From assembly GCA_030650995.1 (NCBI GenBank), contig JAUSCY010000086.1:1-64000 (forward strand): a stretch of 64,000 nt of DNA, written 5' to 3'. Below the pieces are notes generated by a model. That model did no database searches. It was not told where the DNA came from and saw nothing but the letters and a program-made list of their open reading frames with translations. Within the stretch, counting starts at the first letter, position 1. Each line of letters starts with the position of its first letter. This DNA is from Sheuella sp. GTDB lineage: Bacteria; Pseudomonadota; Gammaproteobacteria; Burkholderiales; Burkholderiaceae_B. This document shows, one piece after another, positions 46,781 through 55,138 of this stretch. The translations under genes were made by a program, and so were the position numbers.

Positions 46781-48519
46781 TGATTGTCGCGCGGCACAGC
46801 GCTGCCGCTGCAACCGACCAGAAAATCAAAGTCGACGCCGTCGTTGGCTTGATTCACATGCTCGACATAGAGTTTGTAGTAGCCGCGATCGAGGGGTGGC
46901 TTAGGTGCTTTCCATTTAAGTTTTCGCTTGGCCAGTATTTCATCACTCACATCAAGATGCAGACGACGCTTGGCGACATCGAGCTCAATCATGTCACCGT
47001 TTTCAACCAGTGCCAGCGTACCGCCCGCAGCGGCTTCAGGTGCCACATGCAGCACGACAGTGCCATAAGCAGTCCCGCTCATGCGCGCATCTGAAATCCG
47101 GATCATGTCAGTGATTCCTTTTTTCAGAATTTTGGGTGGAAGCGGCATATTCCCAACCTCTGCCATGCCCGGATAACCCTTGGGGCCGCAGTTCTTAAGA
47201 ACCATGATGCAGTTTTCATCGATATCGAGCTTGGGACTATCGATACGTTTATGAAAATCCTCGATATCCTCAAACACCACAGCACGGCCACGATGCTTGA
47301 GTAATTTAGGTGTTGCAGCAGACGGCTTGATAATCGCACCGTCAGGACAAAGATTGCCTCGCAACACCGCAATACCAGTATTTTTCTTGAAAGGTTTTTC
47401 CCAGGAGGTAATCACATCCCGGTTCCAGCAATCAGCTTTTTTATTGTTATCCCAGATGCTCTTTCCTGTAACGGTCAAAGCCTTTTTATTCAAAAGCCCT
47501 TGCTCACCCAGCGTGCGCAAAATGACGGGCAAACCGCCGGCATAGCAGAAATCTTCCATCAGATATTTACCGCTCGGCATGATGTTTAACAGTGTATGCA
47601 CATCACGACCGAATTTATCCCAGTCATCAATACCCAGTTTCACACCAATACGACGGGCAATCGCAATCAGGTGAATCACGGCATTGGTCGAACCGCCAAT
47701 TGCAGCGTTGGTGCGGATCGCATTCTCAAAAGCCTGACGTGTCAGGATCTTATCGAGGGTGACGTTATCTTTAACCATTTGAACAATGCGACGACCTGAT
47801 TCGCGCGCCAGAACATTGCGTCGCGCATCAACAGCCGGGAATGCGGCATTGCCCGGTAAAGCCACGCCAAGCGACTCGACCATGCTGGCCATCGTGGAAG
47901 CGGTCCCCATCACCATGCAGCTCCCGTGCGAACGGTGCATGCAAGACTCCGCTTCATGAAATTCTTCAACTGTCATTTTCCCGGCACGTACGTCCTCGGA
48001 CATAGACCAGGTATTGGTGCCGGAGCCGATATCCTGACCGCGGTATTTACCATTGAGCATCGGCCCGCCTGACACACCGATAGTCGGAATATTGACGCTG
48101 GCCGCGCCCATCAACAAAGACGGGGTGGTTTTATCGCAACCAAATAACAGCACCACACCATCGAGCGGATTCGCACGAATGGTTTCCTCAACATCCATAC
48201 TGGCCAGATTGCGCAACAGCATCGCCGTCGGGCGAACCAGCGTTTCACCCAGAGAAGTGACAGGGAATTCAAGCGGAAAACCGCCAGCCTCCAGCACCCC
48301 TTGACGCACCTGATCGGCCAGCAGTCTGAAGTGCGTATTACAGGGAGTCAGCTCTGACCAGGTATTACAGATACCGATGACCGGACGGCCATCAAACTGA
48401 TCGTGCGGAATGCCACGATTTTTAGTCCAGCTGCGATAGATAAATCCGTAAATATCGTTGCGGGCAAACCATTGGCTCGAGCGACTAGCCGGAGCATTTT
48501 TCTTGTTCGACTTGGCCAC
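46777..48519 (-). CDS. IlvD/Edd-family sugar-acid dehydratase, L-arabinonate dehydratase-like
   Basis: A 580-residue [Fe-S]-dependent dehydratase. Cluster cysteines are in CNTWSELTPCN (first), FGCDKTTPSLLMGAASVN (second) and SCMHRSHGSCMVMGTAST (third). The NAAIGGSTNAVIHLIA stretch and DARMSGTAYGTVVLHVAPEAA are family marks. The pattern fits the sugar-acid branch (L-arabinonate, D-fuconate or D-xylonate) rather than branched-chain amino-acid DHAD. It would turn an aldonate into a 2-keto-3-deoxy acid. AAGGAGG precedes the GTG start. It follows the FAH and SDR genes on the same strand, consistent with one pathway. Confidence 0.9.
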   Translation of the reverse strand: MAKSNKKNAPASRSSQWFARNDIYGFIYRSWTKNRGIPHDQFDGRPVIGICNTWSELTPCNTHFRLLADQVRQGVLEAGGFPLEFPVTSLGETLVRPTAMLLRNLASMDVEETIRANPLDGVVLLFGCDKTTPSLLMGAASVNIPTIGVSGGPMLNGKYRGQDIGSGTNTWSMSEDVRAGKMTVEEFHEAESCMHRSHGSCMVMGTASTMASMVESLGVALPGNAAFPAVDARRNVLARESGRRIVQMVKDNVTLDKILTRQAFENAIRTNAAIGGSTNAVIHLIAIARRIGVKLGIDDWDKFGRDVHTLLNIMPSGKYLMEDFCYAGGLPVILRTLGEQGLLNKKALTVTGKSIWDNNKKADCWNRDVITSWEKPFKKNTGIAVLRGNLCPDGAIIKPSAATPKLLKHRGRAVVFEDIEDFHKRIDSPKLDIDENCIMVLKNCGPKGYPGMAEVGNMPLPPKILKKGITDMIRISDARMSGTAYGTVVLHVAPEAAAGGTLALVENGDMIELDVAKRRLHLDVSDEILAKRKLKWKAPKPPLDRGYYKLYVEHVNQANDGVDFDFLVGCSGSAVPRDNH

Positions 48520-48534
48520 TCGAGCCTCCTTATT

Positions 48535-49386
48535 TTATTTTTTAAATGCAACAACTTCCTGACGCTGTTCGCCAAGACCTTGAATACCGAGTGTCATGAC
48601 GTCACCCGCTTTCAAGAAGCGTGGCTTAGGCTTAACTCCCATACCAACACCTGGTGGCGTACCCGTTGTGATGATGTCACCTGGCATCAGCGTCATGAAT
48701 TCACTCACATAGCTGACAATGGTTGCCGCATCAAAAATCATGGTTTTAGTATTGCCTGACTGAAAACGTTTGCCGTTGACATCGAGCCACATGTCCAGAT
48801 TCTGGGGATCTTTGATTTCATCTCGGGTAACTAGCCATGGGCCAACAGGACCAAAGGTATCGCAGCCTTTGCCCTTATCCCATGTGCCGCCACGCTCGAG
48901 CTGGTATTCACGCTCAGACACATCGTTGATCACGCAGTAACCTGCAACGTGCTTGAGTGCGTCTTTTTTGGTGACATAGCGTGCTTTCTTGCCAATCACA
49001 ATACCGAGCTCGACTTCCCAGTCAGACTTCTTGGAGCCTTGTGGCAACATGACTTTATCGTTCGGGCCCGACAGGCTGGTATCGGCCTTAAAGAAAATAA
49101 TCGGTTCTTTAGGGATAGGCATTCCTGCTTCCTCAGCATGGTCTGAGTAATTCAAGCCAATCGCCAGGAATTTGCCGACACCTGAAAAAGGAACGCCAAA
49201 ACGAGGCTTGCCTTTAACCAGCGGTAATTTGCTGGTGTCGAGCTTGGACAGCTTAGCCATCGCAGCCGAAGTGAATTGTTCGGGGGTGATGTCTTTTACG
49301 ACCTTAGACAGATCACGCAGCTTGCCTTCTTTGTCAATCAGACCTGGCTTTTCTTTACCTTTAGCGCCGTAACGAACGAGTTTCAT
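48535..49386 (-). CDS. Fumarylacetoacetate-hydrolase-family protein
   Basis: A 283-residue FAH-fold hydrolase. The metal-binding site is WEVELGIVIGKKARYVTKKDA (acid residues in EVELGIVIG) with the earlier NYSDHAEEAGMPIPKEPIIFFK, and the C-terminal PGDIITTGTPPGVGMG is typical. FAH proteins cleave beta-diketo acids; in a sugar-acid pathway the expected substrate is a 2,4-diketo-3-deoxy acid, giving pyruvate and a hydroxy acid. That reaction is inferred from gene context. CCAGGAG precedes the ATG. It lies between SDR and dehydratase genes with short gaps. Confidence 0.88.
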   Translation of the reverse strand: MKLVRYGAKGKEKPGLIDKEGKLRDLSKVVKDITPEQFTSAAMAKLSKLDTSKLPLVKGKPRFGVPFSGVGKFLAIGLNYSDHAEEAGMPIPKEPIIFFKADTSLSGPNDKVMLPQGSKKSDWEVELGIVIGKKARYVTKKDALKHVAGYCVINDVSEREYQLERGGTWDKGKGCDTFGPVGPWLVTRDEIKDPQNLDMWLDVNGKRFQSGNTKTMIFDAATIVSYVSEFMTLMPGDIITTGTPPGVGMGVKPKPRFLKAGDVMTLGIQGLGEQRQEVVAFKK

Positions 49387-49435
49387 GCATGCTCCTGGAG
49401 TGAATATTCGGAATATTTATTTATTAAATGAACAA

Positions 49436-50185
49436 TCAAAGCGACCAGCCGCCATCAATGATCTGTGAGGTACCCGTTGTAAAGGCAGACTCATCCGAGG
49501 CGAGATAAATCGCAAGATAGGCGATTTCCTCGGCCTTGCCGAGCCGGCCGATAGGCTGACGCGCGACAAACTGCTCGCGTGCCTCATCGATCGTTTTACC
49601 GCTTTGATTCGATACAGCCTGAATGCGCTCACCCAGCGACGGAGATTCGATCGTGCCTGGGCAAATCGCATTAAAGCGCACACCACGCGAAACATAATCG
49701 GCAGCCAACGCTCGCGTCAAACCAATGACTGCAGCTTTAGATGCGCTGTAAATCACGCGATTGGGAGCACCTTTGATATTTGAGGCGGCAGACGCCATAT
49801 TGATCACACTGCCGTGACCTTGCGCGAGCATGCCGGGGACAAACGCGCGGATCGTGCGATACATGGATTTAACGTTTAAATCCATACTGAAATCCCAGTC
49901 CGCTTCGCTCAGATTCAGGATATCGCCCTGATGAACAAAACCGGCGCAATTAAACAACACATCAATATTGCCAACCTTCGCGGCGAAGGCCTCGACATCA
50001 GCGGTTTTAAGGACATTGAGGACCGAGGTCTTAATGTTGGCAATGCCTGCGTATGACTTGAGCAACTCCGGATTAATATCCGTTGCCCAGACCGTCGCGC
50101 CTTCCCGAGCCATCGCAAGCACAGTCGCCCGGCCGATACCCTGACCTGCCGCAGTAACAACAATCGTTTTTCCTTGCAGACGCAT
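49436..50185 (-). CDS. SDR oxidoreductase, probable 2-keto-3-deoxy-sugar-acid 4-dehydrogenase
   Basis: A 249-residue classical short-chain dehydrogenase. NAD(P) binding is seen in TAAGQGIGRATVLAMAREGA and the catalytic Ser-Tyr-Lys in NMASAASN and YSASKAAVIGLTRALA. The sequence resembles the Xanthomonas 2-keto-3-deoxy-L-fuconate dehydrogenase (NVKSMYRTIRAFVPGML, FNAICPGTIESPSLGERI). It would oxidise a 2-keto-3-deoxy acid at C4, feeding the FAH hydrolase downstream. The start at 50185 is chosen because GGGAG is at proper spacing; ATG at 50203 lies too close to the operator. The resemblance is from memory. Confidence 0.88.
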   Translation of the reverse strand: MRLQGKTIVVTAAGQGIGRATVLAMAREGATVWATDINPELLKSYAGIANIKTSVLNVLKTADVEAFAAKVGNIDVLFNCAGFVHQGDILNLSEADWDFSMDLNVKSMYRTIRAFVPGMLAQGHGSVINMASAASNIKGAPNRVIYSASKAAVIGLTRALAADYVSRGVRFNAICPGTIESPSLGERIQAVSNQSGKTIDEAREQFVARQPIGRLGKAEEIAYLAIYLASDESAFTTGTSQIIDGGWSL

Positions 50186-50204
50186 GCTGGAATTCTCCCT
50201 CATA

Positions 50205-50223
50205 AAATTGGCTTTACCAATTT
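50205..50223. promoter_or_regulatory. Candidate GntR/FadR operator 1
   Basis: AAATTGG-CTTTA-CCAATTT, a perfect 7-bp inverted repeat with 5-base spacer, lies in the divergent region between the regulator gene and the SDR-FAH-dehydratase operon. Its core TGGCTTTACCA fits the TGGTNNNACCA pattern known for FadR-subfamily GntR regulators. A second copy occurs at 52949-52965. Confidence 0.75.
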
Positions 50224-50292
50224 ACCAGTTATTGTGCCAAAATCCAATTTACAGCTTCGTTCTTTTTGACTCAACACGCAACATATATTTCC

Positions 50293-51084
50293 ATGCCTAT
50301 CCAATCGATCGATACTCGTCGGGTTTACCAGCAAATTGCCGATCAACTTTTACATCTGATTGATAAAGGCGAATTCCCGGTCGAAAGCAGACTGCCATCC
50401 GAACGCGACCTTGCTGAAAAATTCAAAGTCTCACGTCCGTCCGTACGCGAAGCCCTGATTGCGCTGGAGGTCGTGGGTGTTGTGCAGATCAAGATGGGTT
50501 CGGGTGTGTATGTTTGCAAACCTGAACAGGTTCGACAAAAGGGCCGGCGAGAGAGCAAAGTCGAAGCGAAAGAGTTTGCACCCTTTGAGTTGATTCAAGC
50601 CAGGCTCTTGATCGAATCCGAGATCGCCTCTCAAGCCGCACTATGCAGAACAGACCAGGATGTCGAATTACTCGATGCATTGTTAGCGCAAATGACGGAG
50701 CGATCAGAACACAATCAGAATCCGCTCGAGTCGGATCGCGAGTTCCATGCCGTGCTCGCCCGCGCCTCAGGCAATCAGGTGCTAGCCAGTATGGTCGAGC
50801 AGATGTTCGATGCGCGGATGGGCGTATTGTTCTCCAGACTATCGAATTATTTTGATACCCGTGCCACGTGGGATCAGGCGATCAAGGAACATCGCGCCAT
50901 TTTGCGTGCAGTCAAAGCCCGCAATCCGGAAAAGGCGCGCCTGGCCATGCGTCATCACATGGAGCGTGCCTACAAACGGTTTTCAGCCAGCTGGGTGAAA
51001 TCAAACAGCGATCACAAACTTGCAGGTAAAGGCACTTTGAACGCTTCGGCAAAAGGCATCAAGCCTGGCAAAATTCCTGGATGA
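50293..51084 (+). CDS. GntR-family (FadR/FCD) transcriptional regulator
   Basis: A 263-residue regulator with an N-terminal winged helix-turn-helix (QIADQLLHLIDKGEFPVESRLPSERDLAEKFKVSRPSVREAL split across its helices) and a C-terminal FCD ligand-binding domain whose metal-binding histidines appear in EFHAVLARAS, KEHRAILRAV and RHHMERA. Such proteins respond to sugar acids or carboxylates and usually repress. It is flanked by the sugar-acid genes and by two matching palindromes. The start at 50293 is preferred over a TTG at 50266. Its 3' end overlaps the convergent dehydrogenase gene by 73 bases. Confidence 0.92.
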   Translation: MPIQSIDTRRVYQQIADQLLHLIDKGEFPVESRLPSERDLAEKFKVSRPSVREALIALEVVGVVQIKMGSGVYVCKPEQVRQKGRRESKVEAKEFAPFELIQARLLIESEIASQAALCRTDQDVELLDALLAQMTERSEHNQNPLESDREFHAVLARASGNQVLASMVEQMFDARMGVLFSRLSNYFDTRATWDQAIKEHRAILRAVKARNPEKARLAMRHHMERAYKRFSASWVKSNSDHKLAGKGTLNASAKGIKPGKIPG

Positions 51085-52073
51085 AGATTCACTCCGTGCT
51101 TTAACTGTTGCGTGCGCAAGGCCAAACCAGCCTGCCCCGGCAAACGAACTTTAGTTCCCGCTACACGCGGCACATTATGGATACATGAGCCAGCAAGATG
51201 ATCCATCTGACGCAGAAAATCCGCTTGACCACCAAAGGCATCGGGATCGTATAAGGTCACATGTACCGTCGCGCCCCAGCCTTCTTTCGGATCGGCCCTG
51301 CCCCAGCCCGCCAGGCCACCTGTCAATGCTTCAACCATCAGACCCAGGCCGTAACCTTTGTGTCCATAGGAAAGTCCACCAATCGGCAGAATCGTACCGG
51401 GAGGATTTTGCGAGAAGACAGCCGGGTCATTGGTGGGATTGCCTTGTGCATCCATCAGCCATTCTTCAGCAAATTTTTCACCCGCTGCAGCACGGCGGTT
51501 ACACATGCCATTGGTCGTGATGGAAGCTGAAATATCAATCAGCACATCACCACGCGAACACGGGAAACCCATCGCAATCGGATTGGGCGTCATCACAGGC
51601 TGTGTGCCACCAAACGGGGCCACGCTCGCCGCAGCGGGATCAGAGCTCGCGAGCACCATCAGCATGCCTTCTTTCGCAGCACGCATCAGATAGACTGCCA
51701 GGCATGCGATATGATGGCTGCGCTTGATCGCAAGCGACGCCACGCCCAGCTCGCGCGCCCGCGGGATCAGCATATCCAGCCCTTTTTCGATCAGCCACGG
51801 CCCCGGCAAACGTTCTCCGTCCCAAAGCTGAACAGCAGGCTTGTCGCGCAATACGCGATAGTTGCCTTGAGTCGTCATGCCACCAGCCACGATGTCTTTT
51901 AAGTAACCAGGCAATAAGGCCAAACCATGGGTAGTGTGGCCGAGCAAATCACCCTCGACCAAAGTGCGTGCAACAACAGTGGCTTTATCGCGATCAAGTC
52001 CTGATTGTGCAAGCAAATTTGTTGCGAATTCTTGTAGCACGTCACTGCGGTAAAGAGATGAAGTCTGCGTCAT
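51012..52073 (-). CDS. Ldh2/YlbC-family NAD(P)-dependent 2-hydroxyacid dehydrogenase
   Basis: A 353-residue member of the malate/L-lactate/ureidoglycolate dehydrogenase family. Characteristic parts are RTLVEGDLLGHTTHGLALLPGYL with the catalytic His-Gly, SHHIACLAVYLMRAAKEGM, and PIAMGFPC with DISASITTNG, followed by IGGLSYGHKGYGLGLMVEALTGGL. These enzymes oxidise or reduce 2-hydroxyacids, with no relation to ordinary L-LDH. A role in handling a hydroxy-acid product (such as lactate or glycolate) fits the context. It is downstream of the second SDR gene. Confidence 0.88.
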   Translation of the reverse strand: MTQTSSLYRSDVLQEFATNLLAQSGLDRDKATVVARTLVEGDLLGHTTHGLALLPGYLKDIVAGGMTTQGNYRVLRDKPAVQLWDGERLPGPWLIEKGLDMLIPRARELGVASLAIKRSHHIACLAVYLMRAAKEGMLMVLASSDPAAASVAPFGGTQPVMTPNPIAMGFPCSRGDVLIDISASITTNGMCNRRAAAGEKFAEEWLMDAQGNPTNDPAVFSQNPPGTILPIGGLSYGHKGYGLGLMVEALTGGLAGWGRADPKEGWGATVHVTLYDPDAFGGQADFLRQMDHLAGSCIHNVPRVAGTKVRLPGQAGLALRTQQLKHGVNLHPGILPGLMPFAEAFKVPLPASL

Positions 52074-52133
52074 GGTAAATATTTGCTAATGATGAAATTA
52101 AAACGGCGTCCCGAGGTGCCTGAAGACTCACTA

Positions 52134-52901
52134 TTAATACGTTGCGCGCCCACCGGAAATATCAAACACGGCACCCGTTGAGAAGCTGCATTCATCCGAG
52201 GACAACCAGGCAACGAGATTAGCAATTTCAGTGACCTCACCAAAACGGTTCATCGGAATTTTTGAAAGCATGAAATCGATATGCTGCTGCGTCATTTGAT
52301 CAAACATACCCGTCTTGACGGCTGCAGGCGTGATGCAGTTAACCTTGATTTCAGTCAGCGCTAATTCCTTGCCCAATGACTTTGTCAACCCGATCACAGC
52401 TGCTTTGGATGCGCTATAGGCTGAAGCGTTTGGATTGCCTTCTTTACCTGCAACAGATGCGATGTTGACGATTCGTCCATAACCTTTGCCACCACTGGCT
52501 AGTTTCATGACAGGTGCAATATTTTTACAAGTCAGAAACGTTCCGCGAACGTTGATATCAAACACCCGATTCCATTCTTCAACGGGATACTCAATCACAG
52601 TCGTATTGGGTCCTGTAATGCCCGCACTGTTTACGAGAATATCGATCTGGGGACTGAAGGATAGTGTTGACTTGACGGCGGCAATCACTGACTGCTCGTC
52701 GGAGACGTCGACTTGAACGCCTTGCGCCTGCGCACCAAATTTATCCCGCACTGCAGCAAGCGCTTGCGCGTCACGATCCCAGATCGAAACTTTGGCACCA
52801 CCCGCCAGCAAACGACGCGCACATGCCTCACCGATTCCGGCCGCACCACCCGTAATCACAGCGTGTTTACCTGAAAAATCATAAATTGCTGCTGCAGCCA
52901 T
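52134..52901 (-). CDS. SDR-family oxidoreductase
   Basis: A 255-residue classical SDR of the FabG-like branch. It has TGGAAGIGEACARRLLAGGA for cofactor binding, NSAGITGP, and the catalytic set NIASVAGKEGNPNASAYSASKAAVIGLTKSLG. It may be the aldose or hydroxy-acid dehydrogenase that starts the pathway, but the substrate is unknown. The ATG at 52901 has GAGG eight bases upstream; the GTG at 52910 is less well placed. It is divergent from the transporter operon across operator 2. Confidence 0.88.
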   Translation of the reverse strand: MAAAAIYDFSGKHAVITGGAAGIGEACARRLLAGGAKVSIWDRDAQALAAVRDKFGAQAQGVQVDVSDEQSVIAAVKSTLSFSPQIDILVNSAGITGPNTTVIEYPVEEWNRVFDINVRGTFLTCKNIAPVMKLASGGKGYGRIVNIASVAGKEGNPNASAYSASKAAVIGLTKSLGKELALTEIKVNCITPAAVKTGMFDQMTQQHIDFMLSKIPMNRFGEVTEIANLVAWLSSDECSFSTGAVFDISGGRATY

Positions 52902-52948
52902 CGTATTCACCTCAAAAAAATTAGGGGTTTTCCCGTTATTTTGCTAAA

Positions 52949-52965
52949 AATTGGTCAGACCAATT
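52949..52965. promoter_or_regulatory. Candidate GntR/FadR operator 2
   Basis: AATTGGT-CAG-ACCAATT, a perfect inverted repeat, sits in the 147-base divergent region between the SDR-Ldh2 pair and the dehydrogenase-ABC-UxaA operon. Its TGGTCAGACCA core is the same type as at 50205-50223, near the regulator gene. Confidence 0.78.
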
Positions 52966-53048
52966 GCTCTGATGACGCAACCATAATATCCTTCAGTCAC
53001 CAAGTCAAACATTAAAGCCAAATCAAGTGGCTGGAGACACAGGCGTTC

Positions 53049-54002
53049 ATGAACGTTTTAATTACGGACTTCGACTTTCCTAATGTCGATCTGGAACTCG
53101 ATCTTTTTAAACAGGCCGGGTTGTCAGTGACTACTGCTCAATGCAAGACAGAAGACGAGTTGATTAAAGCAGGCAAAAATGCGGATGCCTTTTTGCTGCA
53201 ATACGCCCCCGCGAATCGCAAAGTGTTTGAGGCGCTGCCACAACTGAAAATCGTCAGTCGTTATGGGGCAGGATTTGACACCATCAACACCGACGATGCC
53301 CAGGCCTGTGGCGTGTGGGTTGGTAACTCTCCCGACTACGGTGTCCACGAAGTTGCCAGTCACGCCTTTGCCATGGCCTTGAATCTGACACGTCACCTGT
53401 CTTTTTACGATCGGGACGTCCGGGCCGGTAAATGGCATTACCTCAGCCCCGGCGTACTGAAACGCCCGCTCAATATGACTGTCGGCGTGCTCGGTCTGGG
53501 GCGTATCGGCAAACGTTTCGCACACATTGCGCGTGAAACTTACGGCAAAGTGATTGCCTGCGATCCACACATCATGGCCTATGACTTCCCCCCTTATGTC
53601 GAACGTGTTGACATGGAAAAATTGTTTGCCACCGCAGACATTATTTCCGTGCATACGCCGCTTAACGATGAGACACGCAACATCATTAACCGGGACATGC
53701 TCAAACTGATGAAACCAGGCAGTTTTATTGTCAACACAGCCCGTGGCGGCCTTGTCAATGTGGACGATGCGCTCGCCGCGCTTGACGCGGGAATTCTTGG
53801 CGGCCTCGCGCTCGATGTTCTGCCTACAGAGCCGCCAGGCGATCATCCGCTGGTCCGCCACCCACGCACCATCTTGACGCCTCACGCAGCTTTCTTCTCA
53901 AAGGAAGCTGAAATCGAGTTACGCAGTAAAGCAGCACAAAACATCATTACCTTTGCCAAGACTGGCAAGCCAGATTACGTTGTTATTCAAGGATCTCGAT
54001 AA
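53049..54002 (+). CDS. D-isomer-specific 2-hydroxyacid dehydrogenase (CtBP/SerA-like)
   Basis: A 317-residue NAD-dependent dehydrogenase. Cofactor binding is shown by VGVLGLGRIGKRFAHIA, the substrate Arg by NTARGGLVNVDDAL, Glu in LPTEPP and the His in TPHAAFFS, so the catalytic Arg-Glu-His set is complete. Members reduce hydroxypyruvate or other 2-keto acids, or oxidise phosphoglycerate; the choice is unclear. Its TAA overlaps the ABC ATPase ATG by one base (TAATG), so it leads the transport operon. Confidence 0.9.
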   Translation: MNVLITDFDFPNVDLELDLFKQAGLSVTTAQCKTEDELIKAGKNADAFLLQYAPANRKVFEALPQLKIVSRYGAGFDTINTDDAQACGVWVGNSPDYGVHEVASHAFAMALNLTRHLSFYDRDVRAGKWHYLSPGVLKRPLNMTVGVLGLGRIGKRFAHIARETYGKVIACDPHIMAYDFPPYVERVDMEKLFATADIISVHTPLNDETRNIINRDMLKLMKPGSFIVNTARGGLVNVDDALAALDAGILGGLALDVLPTEPPGDHPLVRHPRTILTPHAAFFSKEAEIELRSKAAQNIITFAKTGKPDYVVIQGSR

Positions 54003-55069
54003 TGGCTAGTGTCACCCTACGCGGCGTCAAGAAATCGTTTCAAGACACCGAGATTCTCCACGGTGTGGACATCACAATCCCCGAGGGTTCTTTCACGGTT
54101 CTAGTCGGGCCATCGGGCTGCGGCAAATCTACGCTGTTGCGTATGCTGGCCGGGCTCGAAGAAGTCTCAGGTGGTGAAATATTCATTGGCGACAAATGCG
54201 TCAACAATATGCAGCCTAAAGAGCGTGATATCGCGATGGTGTTCCAGAATTACGCGCTCTACCCTCACATGTCCGTTCGCGACAACATGGCGTTCTCGCT
54301 CATGCTGGCCAAAGCGGACAAAAAAGATAGGGAAGCCCGGGTACAACGCGCGGCAGAAATTCTGGGACTGACAGAGTTGCTCGAGCGCTTTCCTCGTCAG
54401 CTCTCTGGCGGACAACGCCAGCGCGTCGCAATGGGACGCGCAATTGTGCGCGATCCACAGGTATTCCTGTTTGACGAACCACTCTCGAATCTTGATGCAA
54501 AACTGCGCGTCCAGATGCGTACAGAGATCAAAGCACTCCATCAACGTCTAAAAACAACTTCCGTCTATGTCACACACGATCAGATCGAAGCCATGACGAT
54601 GGGTGACCAGATTGTCGTGATGCGCGATGGCATCGTAGAGCAGGTTGGCGGGCCGCTAGAGCTATACGAGAACCCCACGAATACTTTTGTAGCTGGATTT
54701 ATTGGTTCACCAGCGATGAATATGCTGCCTGGAAAACTACGGCATCTCAACGGTTCGACTGCGATCGAACTGCGTGATGGCATCGTGATTACCGTAAAAA
54801 ATTACCTCGTCGGCAATGAAGGGCAGGACGCCTTGTTTGGCACGCGTCCGGAGCACTTGATCATTGACCCAGCAGGTCAGATCACAGTCATCGCCAATGT
54901 GATCGAGCCTACAGGTGCTGATACCTTTGTCAGCTGCGAGCTCGCCTCAACGCCCATGACGATCGTCTTTCATGAGCGCATGGATATTGTTCCCGGTCAG
55001 ACCCTGAAACTCAGGCCTGACGTATCAAAATGCCACTTATTTGATTCTGCAAGTGGTGTCGTACTTTAG
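54002..55069 (+). CDS. ABC transporter ATPase, MalK/UgpC-like
   Basis: A 355-residue ATPase of the carbohydrate uptake (CUT1) type. Walker A is GPSGCGKST at 36-44, the Q-loop is VFQNYALYPHMSVRDN, the signature is LSGGQRQRVAMGRAIVRDP, Walker B is VFLFDEPLSNLDAKLR and the H-loop is YVTHDQIEAMTMGD. The C-terminal TOBE domain (about 240-350) is present, as in MalK/UgpC. It powers the importer made by the downstream binding protein and two permeases. Confidence 0.96.
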   Translation: MASVTLRGVKKSFQDTEILHGVDITIPEGSFTVLVGPSGCGKSTLLRMLAGLEEVSGGEIFIGDKCVNNMQPKERDIAMVFQNYALYPHMSVRDNMAFSLMLAKADKKDREARVQRAAEILGLTELLERFPRQLSGGQRQRVAMGRAIVRDPQVFLFDEPLSNLDAKLRVQMRTEIKALHQRLKTTSVYVTHDQIEAMTMGDQIVVMRDGIVEQVGGPLELYENPTNTFVAGFIGSPAMNMLPGKLRHLNGSTAIELRDGIVITVKNYLVGNEGQDALFGTRPEHLIIDPAGQITVIANVIEPTGADTFVSCELASTPMTIVFHERMDIVPGQTLKLRPDVSKCHLFDSASGVVL

Positions 55070-55138
55070 TTCCTCAATGATTCGATTGCAGTCTTTTTAA
55101 AACAAAGCAGTCCACTGCTGTACCCAAGGAGATCAAGC

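Noticed and set aside
50224-50254. A further GntR half-site (CCAATTTA near 50244) as a third operator
   Set aside because: Only one arm is present without a paired TTGG at correct spacing, so it is not supported.
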